64,000 nucleotides of DNA, from the NCBI RefSeq assembly GCF_900104255.1, contig NZ_FNKZ01000003.1, positions 124,001 to 188,000 on the forward strand, read 5' to 3'. Both the position numbers and the translations under genes were made by a program. The notes beneath the pieces are model-generated. The model made no database searches. It saw only the letters and a program-made list of their open reading frames with translations, and was not told the DNA's origin. Positions 33,626 through 44,109 of this stretch are shown here, piece by piece (position 1 is the first letter of the stretch; the number at the start of each line of letters is the position of its first letter). Source of the DNA: Pseudoxanthomonas sp. CF385. GTDB lineage: Bacteria; Pseudomonadota; Gammaproteobacteria; Xanthomonadales; Xanthomonadaceae.

Positions 33626-34830
33626 TGCCCTCGCCGATGGCCACGTTCGCCCCCGCCGCCGGTGGCGCGTCCGCGGCATCGGGCGCCACAAAACCCGCCA
33701 CGCAGGAAGGCGCGAAGGACAACGCCAAGCCCGCGTTCGACGACATGGTCCGCCGTCCGGCGCCACGCGACGACGCGCCCGTGCGCAAGCCCGCGGCACG
33801 CGATGGCGAACCGCGCGAGGTCGCCCGCGGCGAAACACCCACGCTCTGTCGCCAGGACGACACGTCCGATACCGCCATGTCGGATGACGAGATCAAGCAG
33901 GACGACACCGCGCCCCTGGCACTGCTCGCCCTGCTCGACGCAGCACCCGTGGCACCGGCAGCGCCCGCGCCGGCCGCAGGCACCGCGGTCCTGGTGGACG
34001 CGGCCGCCACACCTTCGCCCGGTTCCTCGCCCCCGACTTTCACCCCGGTAACCGATGCGGTGCTGGGACAGGGCACCGCGCGCGCCGCGCTGCCCGTCGA
34101 AGCGTTGCCGGCCGCCGCCGTCGCCGAGACCGCGGCGGCACCCGACACCGCGACCGCGGCGGCCCCGCCGGCCGCAGCCGCCGCCGACACGCCGGCCAAG
34201 GCGCCGCTGCAGAACCTGCTCTCCTTCGCCACCCACCTGGCGACCGGCCAAGTCGCGGCCGCGCTGCCGGAGGTGGTCACGCTGGGTCGCGACATCGTCG
34301 AGGTCTTCCGCAGCGAGGACGGCGACAGCACCGCGCCGACCGGCAACGTGTTGGCCGGCGTTGGAGCGTCGAACGCATCGCTTGGCCTGTCCCGCACGGA
34401 AACGGTGAACGCGATGGCGGCACCGACCGCCGACCTGCACGGTGGCCACTTCGACGAGGACATCGGCGACGCCGTGCGCTGGATGGCCGACCAGAAGATC
34501 GGCCACGCCCACATCAAGGTCACCCCGAACGAACTGGGCACGGTGGAGATCCGCCTGCGGCTGGACGGCGACCGCGTCCACGCCGACTTCGCCAGCACCC
34601 AGGCCGACGTCCGCCAGGCGCTCGAGAGCAGCCTGCCGCGCCTGCGCGAAATGCTGGGCCAGCACGGCTTCCAGCTGGCGCACGCCGACGTGGGCCACCA
34701 GCATGCCCCGCCGTCGCAGGGTCCCGGCGCTCACGCGGGCGAAGGCACCGGCGATACCGGAGAACCTGCCCCCGAAGCGCCGCGCACGGTCCGCATGACC
34801 GCTCGCGGCTTGGTGGACGCGTACGCGTGA
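33625..34830 (+). CDS. fliK: Flagellar hook-length control protein FliK
   Basis: 401 aa. A low-complexity Ala/Pro-rich N-terminal ruler (about 1-260) is followed by the conserved C-terminal substrate-switch domain (HIKVTPNELGTVEIRLRLDG, about 293-312, then FASTQADVRQALESSLPRLR). FliK stops hook growth and switches FlhB specificity. Last gene of the fliE operon; a repeat pair follows. Confidence 0.92.
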   Translation: MPSPMATFAPAAGGASAASGATKPATQEGAKDNAKPAFDDMVRRPAPRDDAPVRKPAARDGEPREVARGETPTLCRQDDTSDTAMSDDEIKQDDTAPLALLALLDAAPVAPAAPAPAAGTAVLVDAAATPSPGSSPPTFTPVTDAVLGQGTARAALPVEALPAAAVAETAAAPDTATAAAPPAAAAADTPAKAPLQNLLSFATHLATGQVAAALPEVVTLGRDIVEVFRSEDGDSTAPTGNVLAGVGASNASLGLSRTETVNAMAAPTADLHGGHFDEDIGDAVRWMADQKIGHAHIKVTPNELGTVEIRLRLDGDRVHADFASTQADVRQALESSLPRLREMLGQHGFQLAHADVGHQHAPPSQGPGAHAGEGTGDTGEPAPEAPRTVRMTARGLVDAYA

Positions 34831-34845
34831 TGGTTCGTAACGGCA

Positions 34846-34950
34846 GGTGTGGGAGCGACGTAAGTCGCGATGGTGTGACCGATAGCCTGGGTCCCGGTGG
34901 GGCCAGGACGTTCGCAGTTGGCATTCGCGACTTACGTCGCTCCCACACCG
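34846..34950. repeat. Inverted pair of the extragenic palindromic element
   Basis: One copy, GTGTGGGAGCGACGTAAGTC and on to 34870, and its inverted partner (34925-34950) lie 54 bp apart after the fliK stop. The unit is the same as at 1347-1415 and 62035-62179. The pair lies between the fliE operon and the fliL promoter and could fold into a long stem that ends or protects the fliK transcript. Confidence 0.88.
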
Positions 34951-35005
34951 GACATCCTGCCGGCTGAAGCGCCGTCAAAACTCCGTCGGGCCCTTCCTCC
35001 CGGCG

Positions 35006-35021
35006 CGGCACACCGCTTGCA
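35006..35021 (+). promoter_or_regulatory. Sigma-54 promoter of the fliL operon
   Basis: CGGCACACCGCTTGCA has GG and GC 10 bp apart and a complete TTGCA -12 box. It lies 34 bp before the fliL GTG and just after the repeat pair. Confidence 0.87.
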
Positions 35022-35055
35022 TTCCCTGGGGAGACCCCTCAGGAGATCCACCGCC

Positions 35056-35583
35056 GTGGCAGCCGCCGACAAGAACGCCAGCAAATCCAAGTCCGACAAG
35101 GCTGAGAAGCCGAAGGGCGGCAAGTCCCTGCTGACCATCGGCCTGGTCGCGGTCATCGCGGCCGCTGCCGCCGGCGGCGGCGCCTGGTATTTCACGAGCC
35201 ACGGTGCGAAGGAAGAGAAGCCCGAAGGCCCGAAAGCCGCCAGCCCGGGCACTGTGCCCGCGCCCGCGCAGTACTTCGCGCTGGAGCCGCCGTTCGTCGT
35301 GAACCTCGTCGGCGAGACCGGCGGTGCCCGCTACCTGCAGGTCGAAGTGCAGCTGATGACGCGCGACCCCGAGTCGCTGAAGGCCATCGAACTGCACGCC
35401 CCCGCCATCCGCGCGCGCCTGCTGATGCTGTTCGCCCAGCAGGACGCCGCCGGCCTGATGTCGCGCGAAGGCAAGGAACGCCTGCAGAACGCCGCCCTCG
35501 GCGAGGTGAAGGCCCTGCTGGTCGCCGAGACCGGCAAGCCCTCCGCCGAATCGCTGTTGTTCACCAGCTTCGTGATGCAGTGA
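35056..35583 (+). CDS. fliL: Flagellar basal body-associated protein FliL
   Basis: 175 aa. A Lys-rich cytoplasmic N-terminus, one membrane helix (LLTIGLVAVIAAAAAGGGAW, about 25-44), and a periplasmic domain with FALEPPFVVNLV. FliL supports the stators. The GTG at 35056 is chosen because AGGAG lies 10 nt upstream and the Lys-rich tail begins there; the frame is open much further upstream through the repeat and promoter. Confidence 0.93.
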   Translation: MAAADKNASKSKSDKAEKPKGGKSLLTIGLVAVIAAAAAGGGAWYFTSHGAKEEKPEGPKAASPGTVPAPAQYFALEPPFVVNLVGETGGARYLQVEVQLMTRDPESLKAIELHAPAIRARLLMLFAQQDAAGLMSREGKERLQNAALGEVKALLVAETGKPSAESLLFTSFVMQ

Positions 35584-35598
35584 CCGGAACCCGCCGCC

Positions 35599-36636
35599 AT
35601 GACCAGTGACCTGCTGTCGCAAGACGAGATCGACGCCCTGCTCAACGGCGTCGACTCCGGTGCGATCGAGACCGAGGAGCCGCCGCACGACCCGACGGTC
35701 GCGCGCACCTACGATTTCGCCAGCCAGGACCGCATCGTGCGCGGCCGGCTGCCGACGCTGGAGATGATCAACGAGCGCTTCGTGCGCACGTGGCGGATCG
35801 GCCTGTTCAACCTGCTACGCCGTTCGGCGGAACTGTCGGTGCGCGGCATCGAGACGATCAAGTTCGGCGACTACCTGCATTCGCTGTACGTGCCGACCAA
35901 CCTCAACCTGATCAAGTTCAAGCCGCTGCGCGGCGTCGGCCTGATCGTGTTCGAACCGAAGCTGGTGTTCACCATGGTGGACAACTTCTTCGGTGGCGAC
36001 GGCCGCTATCCGGCGAAGATCGAGGGCCGCGAGTTCACCCAGACCGAGATGCGGGTGATCCAGTTGCTGCTCAAACAGACCTTCACCGACCTGATCGACG
36101 CCTGGGCGCCGGTGATGCCGGTGGACTTCGAGTACATCACCAGCGAAGTGAATCCGCACTTCGCCAACATCGTCAGCCCACGCGAATACGTGGTCGTGAG
36201 CCGCTTCCACGTCGAACTGGACGGCGGTGGCGGGGACCTGCACGTCACCCTGCCGTACTCGATGCTGGAGCCGATCCGCGAGCTGCTCGATGCCGGCATC
36301 CAGTCCGACCGCGTGCACGACGACGACAGCTTCCGGGAAACGCTGCAGCAGCAGCTGCGCCAGGCCGAAGTCACCCTCTCCAGCGTGCTGGCCGAGAAGC
36401 GCATCAACCTGCGCCAGCTCACCCAGCTTAAGGTCGGCGACATCCTGCCGATCGAGCTGCCCCGTTCCGTGCCGGTCTGCGTCGAGCAGGTGCCGGTGTT
36501 CACCGGCGAATTCGGTATTTCCAACGGCCAGAACGCCGTGAAGATCGTCGCCAAGCACCCGCCCGGCAGCGGCAAGGCCCCGCAGGCCACGCGCCAGGCC
36601 CTCACCCCGTTTGCCTTCCAGGACGCCACACCATGA
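35599..36636 (+). CDS. fliM: Flagellar motor switch protein FliM
   Basis: 345 aa, C-ring protein. The N-terminal LSQDEIDALLNG is the phospho-CheY docking peptide. The middle CheC-like domain (with LVFTMVDNFFGGDGRYPAKI) and C-terminal SpoA domain (LTQLKVGDILPIELP) are complete. It overlaps fliN by 4 bp. Confidence 0.98.
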   Translation: MTSDLLSQDEIDALLNGVDSGAIETEEPPHDPTVARTYDFASQDRIVRGRLPTLEMINERFVRTWRIGLFNLLRRSAELSVRGIETIKFGDYLHSLYVPTNLNLIKFKPLRGVGLIVFEPKLVFTMVDNFFGGDGRYPAKIEGREFTQTEMRVIQLLLKQTFTDLIDAWAPVMPVDFEYITSEVNPHFANIVSPREYVVVSRFHVELDGGGGDLHVTLPYSMLEPIRELLDAGIQSDRVHDDDSFRETLQQQLRQAEVTLSSVLAEKRINLRQLTQLKVGDILPIELPRSVPVCVEQVPVFTGEFGISNGQNAVKIVAKHPPGSGKAPQATRQALTPFAFQDATP

Positions 36637-36959
36637 TCCCCGAGAACGAAGACCTCGCGACGCTCGACGACGCATCGGCCGAGACCCACGTCGAAGCCGA
36701 CATGAGCCTGGACGTCATCCTCGACGTGCCGGTGACCCTGTCGCTGGAAGTCGGCCGCACCCGCATGCCGATCCGCAACCTGCTGCAGCTCAACCAGGGC
36801 TCGGTGGTGGAACTGGAGCGCGGCGCAGGCGAACCGCTGGACGTGTTCGTCAACGGCACGCTGATCGCGCATGGCGAGGTCGTCGTCGTGAACGACCGCT
36901 TCGGCGTACGCCTGACCGACGTGGTCAGCCCCAGCGAACGCATCCGCCGCCTGCGCTGA
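36633..36959 (+). CDS. fliN: Flagellar motor switch protein FliN
   Basis: 108 aa, SpoA-domain C-ring protein (LDVILDVPVTLSLEVGRTRM, LLQLNQGSVVELERGAGEPL, then FGVRLTDVVSPSERIRRL). An acidic N-terminal tail of about 25 residues precedes the domain. Confidence 0.97.
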   Translation: MIPENEDLATLDDASAETHVEADMSLDVILDVPVTLSLEVGRTRMPIRNLLQLNQGSVVELERGAGEPLDVFVNGTLIAHGEVVVVNDRFGVRLTDVVSPSERIRRLR

Positions 36960-36967
36960 GCCCGACG

Positions 36968-37360
36968 ATGCACGCCTTCGCCCTCCTCGCCGCCGCCGCG
37001 GCGCCCGCGCAGAAGATCGGCCAGCACGCGCCCTCCACGCCCGGCATCGGCGGCGCGCTCGTCGGCCTGATCCTGGTGCTGGGGTTGATCCTCGGCATGG
37101 CCTGGTTGCTCAAGCGACTGCCGGGCGTCGGCATGGGCATCCGCCCGAGCGAGCAGCTTCGCGTCGTGTCGATGCTGTCGGTCGGTGCGAAGGAACGCGT
37201 GCTGGTGATCGAGGTGGGCAAGGAACAACTGCTGATCGGCGTCAGCGCCGGCGGCATCACCGCCCTGCACACCCTGCCCGAACCGCTGGTCGTCGCACCC
37301 GCGCCGACGATGCCCAACTTCGCCGAGCTGCTGGCCAAGCGCCTGCGTAAAGAGACCTGA
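36968..37360 (+). CDS. fliO: Flagellar biosynthetic protein FliO
   Basis: 130 aa. One membrane helix ([20 protein letters not shown], about 27-46), then a cytoplasmic domain with [20 protein letters not shown] and [20 protein letters not shown], the FliO/ZopO signature. FliO stabilises the FliP ring during export-gate assembly. The start at 36968 is 8 bp after fliN. Confidence 0.93.
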   Translation: MHAFALLAAAAAPAQKIGQHAPSTPGIGGALVGLILVLGLILGMAWLLKRLPGVGMGIRPSEQLRVVSMLSVGAKERVLVIEVGKEQLLIGVSAGGITALHTLPEPLVVAPAPTMPNFAELLAKRLRKET

Positions 37361-37361
37361 G

Positions 37362-38180
37362 ATGCGCCGTTTCGTCCTTTCCCTGATCTGCCTGCTGTGG
37401 CTGTGCGCGCCCGTGCTGGCGCTGGCCCAGGCCGCACCCGCCACGACCCCGCCCGCGCCTGCCGCAGCACCCGCCACGCCGGCTGCACCGACGGCACCCA
37501 CCCTGCCCGCGCTGCCGAAGGTCGACGTCGGCCAGGTCGGCGACAACACCGTCAGCCTGCCGCTGCAGACGCTGCTGCTGATGACGGCGATCACGCTGAT
37601 CCCGTCCGCGCTGCTGGCGATGACCGCGTTCACCCGCATCATCATCGTGCTCGGCCTGCTGCGGCAGGCGTTGGGCACGGGGCAGACGCCGTCCAACCAG
37701 GTGCTGGTGGGTTTGGCGTTGTTCCTGACGATGCTGGTGATGATGCCGGTGGGCGAAAAGGCCTGGGCCCAGGGCATGGCGCCCTATCTCAACGGCCAGA
37801 TCGATTTCTCCTCGGCGTGGACGCTGACCACCGGCCCGCTGCGCGACTTCATGCTGGCGCAGGTGCGCGAGACCGACCTGATGACCTTCGCCGGTCTGGC
37901 CGGCCATGGCGCCTACGCCAGCCCGGCGGACGTACCCTTCCCGATCGTCGTCGCCTCGTTCATCACCAGCGAACTGAAGACCGCGTTCGAGATCGGCTTC
38001 CTGATCTTCATCCCCTTCGTGATCATCGACCTGGTCGTCGCCAGCGTGCTGATGTCGATGGGCATGATGATGCTCTCGCCGATGCTGGTGTCCGCCCCGT
38101 TCAAGATCCTGCTGTTCGTGCTGGTGGACGGGTGGGTGCTGATCGTCGGTTCGCTCGCCGCCAGCTTCAACGGCGTCTGA
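37362..38180 (+). CDS. fliP: Flagellar type III export gate protein FliP
   Basis: 272 aa. A cleavable signal peptide ([20 protein letters not shown]), an Ala/Pro/Thr-rich segment, then the FliP core with [20 protein letters not shown] and the family signature [20 protein letters not shown] at the C-terminus. Starts 1 bp after the fliO stop. Confidence 0.97.
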   Translation: MRRFVLSLICLLWLCAPVLALAQAAPATTPPAPAAAPATPAAPTAPTLPALPKVDVGQVGDNTVSLPLQTLLLMTAITLIPSALLAMTAFTRIIIVLGLLRQALGTGQTPSNQVLVGLALFLTMLVMMPVGEKAWAQGMAPYLNGQIDFSSAWTLTTGPLRDFMLAQVRETDLMTFAGLAGHGAYASPADVPFPIVVASFITSELKTAFEIGFLIFIPFVIIDLVVASVLMSMGMMMLSPMLVSAPFKILLFVLVDGWVLIVGSLAASFNGV

Positions 38181-38190
38181 GGAGACCGGC

Positions 38191-38460
38191 ATGAGTCCCG
38201 AACTTGCCCTCACCGAACTGCGCGGCGGCCTCGAGGTCGCGCTCTGGGTCGGCGGACCGTTGTTGCTGGTCGTGCTGGTGGTCGGCGTGGTCGTCGGCGT
38301 GATCCAGGCGGCCACCCAGCTCAACGAACCGACCATCGCCTTCGTCGCCAAGGCCATCGCGCTGACGGCGGCGCTGTTCGCCACGGGCAGCTACCTGCTC
38401 GGCGTGCTGGTGGAATACACCACGGCCCTGTTCCAACGCCTGCCGCACCTGATCGGCTGA
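38191..38460 (+). CDS. fliQ: Flagellar type III export gate protein FliQ
   Basis: 89 aa with two membrane helices (VALWVGGPLLLVVLVVGVVV and AIALTAALFATGSYLLGVLV) flanking the conserved IQAATQLNEPTIAFV loop. Confidence 0.97.
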   Translation: MSPELALTELRGGLEVALWVGGPLLLVVLVVGVVVGVIQAATQLNEPTIAFVAKAIALTAALFATGSYLLGVLVEYTTALFQRLPHLIG

Positions 38461-38476
38461 CGACGGTCGCGACGCG

Positions 38477-39268
38477 ATGGATGCCGCCACCCAGATGGTG
38501 ATCGACGGCCAGCAGGCCTTCGGCATGATCAACGCCATCCTCTGGACGATGCTGCGCACCGGCGCGTTGCTGATGGCGGCGCCGCTGATCGGCACGCGCG
38601 CGATCTCGGTGCGGGTGCGCGTGATCATCGCCGGTGCGCTGGCGATGGCGCTCGCGCCGCTGCTGCCCGGCACGCCGGACCGCATCGCCTTCGACGCCTC
38701 CACCGTCCTCAACGTCGCCCGCGAACTCGCCGTCGGCGCGAGCATGGGCTTCATGCTGCGGCTGGCCTTCGAGGCCGGTGCGCTTGCCGGCGAACTGATC
38801 TCGCAGGGCACCGGCCTGGCGTTCGCGCAGATGTCCGATCCGCTGCGCGGGGTGAACTCCGGCGTGGTCGGCCAGTGGTTCTATCTGGCCTTCGGCCTGA
38901 TCTTCTTCACCCTCAACGGCCATCTGGCGATGGTGTCGCTGCTGGTCGACAGCTACCGTTCGCTGCCCATCGGCAGCGCGCTGCCGGACGTGCAGCAGAT
39001 GCTGGAAGTCGCGCCGATGCTGTTCACCCACATCCTGCGCGCGGCCGTGGGGCTCGCCCTGCCGGTGATGGTGGCGATGCTGGCGGTGAACCTGGCGTTC
39101 GGCGTGCTCGGCCGCGCAGCGCCGGCGCTCAATCCGATCCAGCTCGGCCTGCCCACGGCCCTGCTGCTGGGCCTGTTCCTGCTGGCCCTGCTGGCCGGCG
39201 AGTTGGGACCGCCCGTGCAACGCGTCTTCGACCTGTCTTTTGATGCAGCGCGGCAAATCAGCGTCTAG
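38477..39268 (+). CDS. fliR: Flagellar type III export gate protein FliR
   Basis: 263 aa, about six membrane helices, with typical MGFMLRLAFEAGALAGELIS and SLPIGSALPDVQQML. It ends the fliL operon. In many relatives flhB follows directly; here about 13 kb of unrelated genes intervene. The 214-bp gap to the next gene shows no terminator or promoter I can name. Confidence 0.97.
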   Translation: MDAATQMVIDGQQAFGMINAILWTMLRTGALLMAAPLIGTRAISVRVRVIIAGALAMALAPLLPGTPDRIAFDASTVLNVARELAVGASMGFMLRLAFEAGALAGELISQGTGLAFAQMSDPLRGVNSGVVGQWFYLAFGLIFFTLNGHLAMVSLLVDSYRSLPIGSALPDVQQMLEVAPMLFTHILRAAVGLALPVMVAMLAVNLAFGVLGRAAPALNPIQLGLPTALLLGLFLLALLAGELGPPVQRVFDLSFDAARQISV

Positions 39269-39482
39269 CGAAATTCTCGTTACTTTGTGAAAACGTGTCC
39301 GGGTGCCCGATTCGCGGCATGCGCGTGCGCATTTCACGGCCGATGTGCGCAACCTGTTCCAATAAATGCATGAATCCGGGCAGAATGAGAACGAGGGAGG
39401 GGCAACATACGCCAGCGAACGGAATGGGCTCTTGCCCATGCCGGTGGCGGAACGCCTTCCCACGCAAAACCGGAGGAAGCCT

Positions 39483-40073
39483 GTGAGTTCCAACCCTACC
39501 CACAAGCGACGCACCAGTCAGGAGACGCGGGAAGCCGTGCTGGCCGCTGCTCGCCGCCTGTTCTTCACCAAGGGGTTCGACCAGACCACGCTGATGGATT
39601 TGGGCGAGGAAACCGGGCTGAGTGCGCGCGGCGTGATCCTGCACTTCGAAACGAAGGCCGACATCATCGCCACCCTGCTGATCCGCGACTACACCGCGCG
39701 GCGGGCACCGATGGTGGAACGCCCGCAAGGGTCGACGCATGCGCAGCGCATCCTGGATTTCTATTTCTGGATGGCGCGCGAGGATGCCGCGAACTTCATC
39801 GCCTTCCCCGCATTGTGGAGCGTGTCCGCGCGGTGGTCACCGACGGTCGAAGGCGAAATGAACGCCGCGCTGCGGCGCATGCGCGAACCCGTGCGCAACG
39901 AACTCAGCCGCGGCATGGCCGCCGGCGAATTCCGTGGCGTGGACATCCAGCATGCCGACGACATGATCTGGCAGAGCTACCAGCACGGCCTGCGTGCCGT
40001 GTCGGTCAACGGCGGCACGCCGGCGATGGCCGTGCCGCAGGTATTCAAGACGCTGGAAGCGCTGACGGCCTGA
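39483..40073 (+). CDS. TetR/AcrR family transcriptional regulator
   Basis: 196 aa from a GTG start with a strong GGAGGAAG site (39472-39479). HTH: SQETREAVLAAARRLFFTKG, then TTLMDLGEETGLSARGVILH and FETKADI. The C-terminal domain (FYFWMAREDAANFIAFPALW) is unassigned. It faces the 3' end of the autotransporter gene, 13 bp away. The target is unknown. The frame is open from 39366, but the residues before 39483 do not look like a TetR N-terminus. Confidence 0.87.
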   Translation: MSSNPTHKRRTSQETREAVLAAARRLFFTKGFDQTTLMDLGEETGLSARGVILHFETKADIIATLLIRDYTARRAPMVERPQGSTHAQRILDFYFWMAREDAANFIAFPALWSVSARWSPTVEGEMNAALRRMREPVRNELSRGMAAGEFRGVDIQHADDMIWQSYQHGLRAVSVNGGTPAMAVPQVFKTLEALTA

Positions 40074-40086
40074 CGCCGTCCGCGCT

Positions 40087-43000
40087 TCACCATTCCGCGC
40101 GCAGCCCCAGGCTGCCTTCCCACGCCCGCTTGGTGCCCGCGGTGTTGCCGACATCGCGCGTATGGTCGAGCGTGAAGTACAGGCTGACGTGGCGACCCAG
40201 TTGCGCCGCCAGGCCGCCGCCCAGTTCGAGCGCGCTGTAACGCTGCGCGGTGGCGATCTCGTCCGCATCCAGGCGCACCCGGTCGTCACCACCGAAGCCA
40301 TGCCACAGGTTGAGCTTCAGATAGGGCTGCCAAGGGTGGCGCTGTCCGAAGTCGCCCGCGAAGCGGAGCCCGATGCGACTGCTGAGCGCGGCATCGGTGC
40401 TGATCGACACGCGCGCGAACGCATCGTCCTGGTCGTCGAACGAGGCCCGGTGCCAGATCACCTGCCACTGCGGCTCCAGCGTCCAGCGTGACTCCGGACG
40501 CCAGCGGATCGGCAAGCCCGCCTCGATCGAAGCGGTCAGTCCGTCGCCTTCCAGATCGATGCCCACGCCGCGCACCGACGAGGCTTCACCGTCGTAGCGG
40601 CTCGCCATCAGCACGGCATCGACGTAACCGCCCGAGGGCCCTACCCGCGTCCAGCTCAGGCCGAGGTGGGTATCGTCCAGTTCCACGGTGCCCGTATCCA
40701 GGTGTTGCCAGCCCAGTGCGAACCCGCGCACGTACCCGTCCGCACGCACGCGGCCGACGAACACACCGACATGCTCGCGACCGCCGCCATCGGTCTCTCG
40801 CGCATGCAGGTCCACGCCCGCCTGCACGCCCCACAGCGTGCCGTCGAACGTGGGGTCGACGCTGCCCGACCAGGTCTGCTCCACATCCTGTCCGATCACC
40901 CGGCCCCAGGCCGCACTCACGGCACCGTCGTTGCGCATCGTCGCCTGGCCACCGAGTCGTTCGTGGAACGTGCCCAGCGACGCCAGGGCGAGCTGGTGCA
41001 CCACCGGTGGCACGACGGCGTAGGTGGGAGTCTCGACGCGATAGAGCGGGATCACGGCGCCCGTCGCCGGCATCGCTTCGGGATTTGGGCGTGGCGGTGC
41101 GGGCGGCGTCGGTGCGTCCGGCTGTGACGGCACGGGGATCGAGGGCGGATCCTCCGGCACGTGCGGAATCGGCGGCGGTGGTGTGGGCGGCGCGACGTCC
41201 GGCGGTTCCGGTGGCGGTGCCGGCGGTGCGGGCGGCGGTTGTTCCGGATTCGGCTCGTCCACGCCTTCGGGCGGCGGAGGGGGCGCCGGCGGCAGCGGCG
41301 GCGGTGGCGGCACGATGGGGGGCGGCGCAGGAGGTGCGGGGCCGTCGGTGTCCGGCTGGGTGGGATCGGGCCCCGGCGCGATGACCGGCGGCGGCGTATC
41401 GGTGGAGGCGACCAGCGTCGAACGCAGGTACCAATTTTCCGAGGTGCCGTCGGAAATACCGCCCTTGAACAGGAAGTACTCGAACGCGCCCGCGGCCACC
41501 GGACTGAACAACGCGAAGGCGGTGTCGGTCGAACTCGCACCGTTGAGCGCCTGCACGACCAGGATGCCGTCCAGCACCGTCGCGCCACCCTGCCCGCCCA
41601 GGTTGACGACCTCCAACCCGGTCGTGCCGCTCGCCGTTCCGCCGGACAGGATCAAGCGATCGGACGCGGAGCTGTCGTCGCCCAGCACCGTCTGCAGGAA
41701 GACCGCGGCGTTCTGGCCGATGTAGTGGCCCACGATGGTGAAGGTCGCTCGCACCGGACGCCCCGTTGGTCAGGTCGATGCGCCCCGCATTCACCAGGGT
41801 CGCCAGCTGCCCGGCACCGAACGCGCGCAGCGACGCGTGCGTTCCGCCGCCCGCGAACAACGTACTGCTCGCATCAACCTCCAGGATCCCGGTCCCGCTG
41901 CCGGCATCGCCCACGACCAGATCGCCATCGAAGATCAGCTGGCTGTCGTTGCGCGCGGCGATGGTTTCCCATCCCTGGTAACGGGCCACCCCGGCCGTCG
42001 TGACGTTGTCGAGCTGGAGCGCATCGACACCGGCACCGCCCGAGAGCGACGGCATCGCACCGAGGTGCGCATTCCCCAGATTGCGGAGCACGGCGGTGTC
42101 GTTGCCTTCGCCCAGATCGACGGACCCGTAGATGATCCCGCCGCCGTCCCACACGAAACGGTCTTCGCCGGTGCTGACGCGGACTTCCCCACGCACGACG
42201 CCGCCCCGGACCGTCACGCTGTCGTTGCCACCGCTGACGCTGATGTTGCCGCCGATGTACCCGTCGCTGAGCACGATGGTGTCGTTGCCGAAGCCGGTCA
42301 CCAGATTGCCGTCGATGGTGCCGCCCGACATCTCGAACACGTTGTCGTCCAGCTTCATGTTGACGCGGCCGATGCGCCCGCCCGTCATCACCGCGCGGTC
42401 GCCATCCTCGAACGCGCCGACGATGTGCCCACCGGTCATCCTGAAGGTATCCAGGGCATCGCCCTGCAGCAGCGCGCCGATCTGCCCGCCGCTCATGACG
42501 AAGTCGTCGATGCCCCCGCCCTGCTGCACCGTGCCGGTGACCGTGCCACCGCGCATGTCGAACACGTCGCTGCCGCCGCCCTGATCGACCTGTTGCAACG
42601 TCCCCGCCTCCATCACGAAGACGTCATTGCCCTCGCCCTGGCTGACGCCGCCGGAGATCGCACCGCCCCGCATTTCCAGCCGGTCGGCGCCCGCGCCGAA
42701 CTCCACGCCGGCCACGGTTCCGCGGATCGTGCCGCGGTTGACCAGCGTGCCGTTCGCGGCGCCGGCGAAGACGACGCCCACGCCCGCCAATGCCTCGATG
42801 CTGCCGTCGTTCACCACCGTGCCGCCGGCGGCCAGGACGATGCCGCGACCGGACTGGCTGCTGATGCGTCCCGACGCTTCGTTGGTCACGCGTGCCGCGG
42901 TATCGAGGATGCTGATGCCGTGCCCTGCACCGCCGAGCGCGGTCAGGGTGCCGCGATTGACGACGACGTTGTCGGCGCCGCCATTGACGAGGATCGCGTT

Positions 43001-43552
43001 GGCGCCGGTGCCGCTGGCGGTGATGGTGCCGGCGTTCTCCAGCGTGTTCGCACTGCCGCCCAGCGACAGCAGGCCGTTGGCATTCGCCCCGGTGGTGGTG
43101 ATGGTGCCGGCCGCGGTGTTCGACAGCAGGTTGCGGCTGCCGTTGGTCTGGAGGCCGTCGGAGGTACTGCCCGCGGTCACGATGCGGCCGCTGTTCGTCA
43201 CGACATTGTCGCTGCCTTGCGCGAACACCGCATCAAGCGTATTGCCCGCCGTGAGCTCGATCGTGCCCTGGTTGTCGACCCGACTCGCGTCGCGGATCCG
43301 CACGCCGGGTCCACTGGCAGGCGCGAGCACGGCCCCTGGAAGCAAGGTCACGCCCACATCGCGGCTGTCGGGCGCAGCGACCACGCCCGTGGTGGCGGGA
43401 TTCGGCGCGGACGTATCGCAGACGACGCGTTGTCCCGTCGTCGGCGCAAGGGTGTTGCATGCGCCCCATGCCATGGAAGGCGTCGCCAAGGCGGTCAACC
43501 CCAGCCACCCCACGATGGCGAGCGAGAGGCGGTCCTTTCTGGGAAGCGGCAT
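40087..43552 (-). pseudogene. Autotransporter (type V secretion) gene with a +1 frameshift
   Basis: The gene starts at 43552 behind AAGGAGG with a signal peptide (IVGWLGLTALATPSMAWGA). The passenger (about 30-600) is a beta-helix of short Gly/Asn-rich repeats such as NAGTITASGTG and MSGGTIDGN. Near 41761 the frame shifts. After the shift come the rest of the passenger (ATFTIVGHYIGQNAAV), a Pro-rich linker of about 100 residues, and a complete C-terminal beta-barrel (from about HQLALASLGTFHERLGG) ending SLGLRAEW. Removing one G from GGGG (41761-41764) restores one 1154-codon frame reading DLTNGRPVRATFTIVG. Without that, the product has no barrel and could not reach the surface. It may be a true pseudogene, phase variation, or a sequencing error. 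Confidence 0.85.
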
Positions 43553-43667
43553 GATGGGCCTCCTTCTTCCAACGATGCGATGCGATCGGCGTCGGGCGGA
43601 GCCGGGCCCCCTGTGGCCCGCGCCCGCTGCAAGGCGGGCGGATGTCGTGGCGCCGACTATGCGATAC

Positions 43668-43683
43668 CGCGTTTCGAAACGCG
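43668..43683. promoter_or_regulatory. 16-bp perfect palindrome upstream of the autotransporter
   Basis: CGCGTTTCGAAACGCG is fully self-complementary. It lies 115 bp before the autotransporter start and 110 bp before a small membrane-protein gene on the other strand, in a divergent gap. It could be a repressor operator; the binding protein is unknown. Confidence 0.4.
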
Positions 43684-43793
43684 TTCACGCCGCACTCACG
43701 CCCCATCCCCGTTTCTGGCCGGGTACTGGCCGACACCGACCGGTTCGTCCGTCGTTGAAGGTGAAGGCTCGGCGTCCCTGGCAGGGCATTCCC

Positions 43794-44060
43794 ATGCGCA
43801 CAGCGTTGCTCGCGTTGCTGGTCCTCTACATCCTGTGTTGCCTGGGTGCGCTCGGGCTGATCGTCGTCAGCCAGAAGAGCCTTTATGGCCTGGCACCGGA
43901 TCCTCTCGCAGCCGTGTTCGCAATCGTGCTGGCCTTGCCGTGGAGTCTTGCCCTGCACGGGCTGCCATCGCTGGGCGCAAGCCAGGCACTCGCGTTGCTC
44001 GCGACGGGCATGGCGCTCAACCTCGCGATCGGGATCGGTCTGATGCGCCGGTGGCGCTGA
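43794..44060 (+). CDS. Small integral membrane protein, unknown function
   Basis: 88 aa. Three hydrophobic segments: LLALLVLYILCCLGALGLIV (about 5-24), LAAVFAIVLALPWSLALHGL, and ALALLATGMALNLAIGIGLM, ending RRWR. No family recognised. The start at 43794 has a weak ribosome site. It is divergent from the autotransporter. Confidence 0.62.
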   Translation: MRTALLALLVLYILCCLGALGLIVVSQKSLYGLAPDPLAAVFAIVLALPWSLALHGLPSLGASQALALLATGMALNLAIGIGLMRRWR

Positions 44061-44109
44061 TCGCGGGCGTGGCCATGCATCGCGCCTCCACGCCGTCACC
44101 GGAAACGGA

